Source: Nemopilema nomurai (lineage: Eukaryota; Cnidaria; Scyphozoa; Rhizostomeae; Rhizostomatidae). From it: a DNA stretch of 64,000 bases. Shown one piece after another: positions 62,847-64,000 of the stretch. The notes under the pieces are model-generated. The model saw nothing but the letters and a program-made list of their open reading frames with translations. It was not told the origin of the DNA and ran no database searches. The position numbers were made by a program, and so were the translations under genes. The stretch lies in the NCBI GenBank assembly GCA_003864495.1, contig ML133428.1, positions 1,364,001-1,428,000 on the forward strand, read 5' to 3'. The stretch's first letter is position 1. Each line of letters begins with the position of its first letter.

Positions 62847-64000
62847 TCACTTCGAGTTACGGGTCTCTGAGCTGTCCGTATCTGATCTTTCCAGTTCTTT
62901 TTCACCAATGTTACTTCTAACTATTTTTTGCACAATTGATTGAAATGTTCCTATCATGTTCCTCAAGCTTCCCATTATCGAAGATGCTTTTGGAAATTCA
63001 TCATCACAGTTCAAAAGCTCTCCTCGGCTTTGAGATTGATTCTCTCTTGCATCATAGAAGACATCAAGATCTAAATGGAAAGAAAGTAGAAGTCATACAC
63101 AATTGACAACACCAAAGAAGTCCATTTAGAACTGGAACCGCAGCCTAGGCCCCCCACCCAACAAGTTTATCTAGGTGACTTCTTATTCATAGCCATGTTG
63201 TTGAATGTCTGCGCGCAACGAAAAGCTCTCTAAGAAGCTCCTCATAGAAACACGAGCATAGTTTCTTTCACATCTGTTACTTTGGCTAAAAATGACTACT
63301 CGACATTTGCCTAAAATTGAGGCCCTTCATTGTCTCGTAGGATCACTTTTTACAGCAATCAAGGATTAAAGTTTTTCAACAGGGATACTAATTTACCTCC
63401 TTTCGTCTTACCCCAGATTTCTCTGGCAGTAAAACAGTTCAACAAGCAAGGAGCAAGTGGCTATTAACGTGGGCCTAAAGACATTAGTAATAAGCATAAT
63501 GTACCGTCCAAACTTTCACAAGATGCGATGAGCTCAGATGACATGGCTCCCTCTTCTGCCTGACTGGCTGTCGTCTTGAAACCACCAAAATCATCTTCAG
63601 AAACAAGACATGAAGTATCCTTCATGCCCAGGCCTTTACTGACGATATCAGTTTGCGCGGCTTTAGAAACCATTGGCAATTGAGCCTGAATCATCTTCTC
63701 ATGCCGAACTGGACCGGCTTGAACCTCTTTGTCCGATGTCACAATAGGGGGACATTTTGTAGCCTTGTGGCGCTTCTGTCAGAAATTTAATCACCAAATT
63801 TCACAAATAATGTTCGTTTGTAAAAATTTTAAATCATCAGCTCAAGAAGTTTTAAATTAGTAATTTAATATTATTATGATAAAATATTACAGGATGCTTT
63901 CACTAAGGGGATTTTTCAGCTTATTTGCACAAAATGGGGCTACCTTACTGGCGGAGATTCTTATCTAGACTTTTACTTCTACAAGAAACCAAGTCTCCTG
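62847..64000 (-). CDS. Unknown small membrane protein with LC8-like motifs (outer right copy, open, 5'-partial)
   Basis: Minus-strand exon 2 at 63775-63505 (271 bases, same length and splice sites as the left copy) and exon 3 at 63070-62847 are open and in phase. Exon 1 lies beyond the window. The motifs read DKEVQAG, KAAQTD and TASQAEE, so the third has lost its Thr. The C-terminus differs from the left copy (ends SSETRNSK) because of an indel near the end of exon 3. About 10 of 90 exon 2 residues and 12 of the first 65 or so exon 3 residues differ from the left copy. Confidence 0.6.

Larger units (their letters stand above)
49428..64000. repeat. Large inverted repeat (palindrome), arms at least 7.2 kb, 68-bp spacer
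   Basis: Left arm 49428-56600 is the reverse complement of right arm 56669-64000, with spacer 56601-56668. The 88 bases on each side of the spacer match perfectly (56513-56600 against 56669-56756). Mirrored positions sum to 113,269 near the centre, about 113,262 near 54,835, 113,396 near 51,000 and 113,428-113,431 at the outer end, so indels have accumulated. Divergence by hand is about 2-3% near the centre, about 5-9% in the outer gene exons and almost nil in one block near 51,000/62,300. The right arm is cut by the window end, so full arm length is unknown. Confidence 0.95.

Overview
The window is AT-rich, intron-rich animal nuclear DNA. Genes are split into many short exons with GT-AG introns of about 100-1,300 bp. 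The identifiable genes (endoplasmin, CRELD, CapZ alpha, sortilin) are metazoan. Gene style and base composition fit a non-bilaterian such as an anthozoan cnidarian, but that placement is inference. All exon models were built by hand from splice sites, reading-phase continuity and remembered family sequence.

Layout: (1) 1-5,340, +: 3' part of a coiled-coil, tail-anchored membrane protein gene. (2) 6,173-12,010, -: complete 11-exon HSP90B1/GRP94 (endoplasmin) gene ending in KDEL. (3) 12,682-21,405, +: CRELD gene, head-to-head with HSP90B1, with two alternative 3' ends: a two-helix membrane form (CRELD1-like) and a luminal form ending in HDEL (CRELD2-like). The promoter region between the two genes holds an exact ER-stress element (CCAAT-N9-CCACG). 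Both products act in the ER, so shared control by the unfolded-protein response is plausible. (4) 21,406-24,545: 3' sequence, a small TA-flanked inverted-terminal-repeat element and an unidentified coding-like region on the minus strand. (5) 24,546-30,705, +: complete F-actin capping protein alpha gene. (6) 31,195-32,020, -: broken coding-like relic. (7) 32,841-46,306, +: 25-exon sortilin (VPS10-domain receptor) gene with one apparent single-base frameshift in exon 18, plus a 17-bp minisatellite in its last intron. (8) 46,307-48,500: nothing recognised.

(9) About 48,515-64,000: a very large inverted repeat. The left arm (from at least 49,428 to 56,600) is mirrored by the right arm (56,669 to the window end) around a 68-bp spacer, and the mirror image runs off the end of the window. 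Each arm carries two direct copies of an unrecognised small membrane-protein gene, an open outer copy and a broken inner copy. That makes four copies in the order open, broken | broken, open. The predicted protein has an N-terminal membrane segment and three evenly styled Gln-Thr-type motifs resembling LC8 dynein-light-chain ligands. This palindrome and its gene family are the part of the window most likely to be undescribed; a fold-back assembly artefact must be excluded first.
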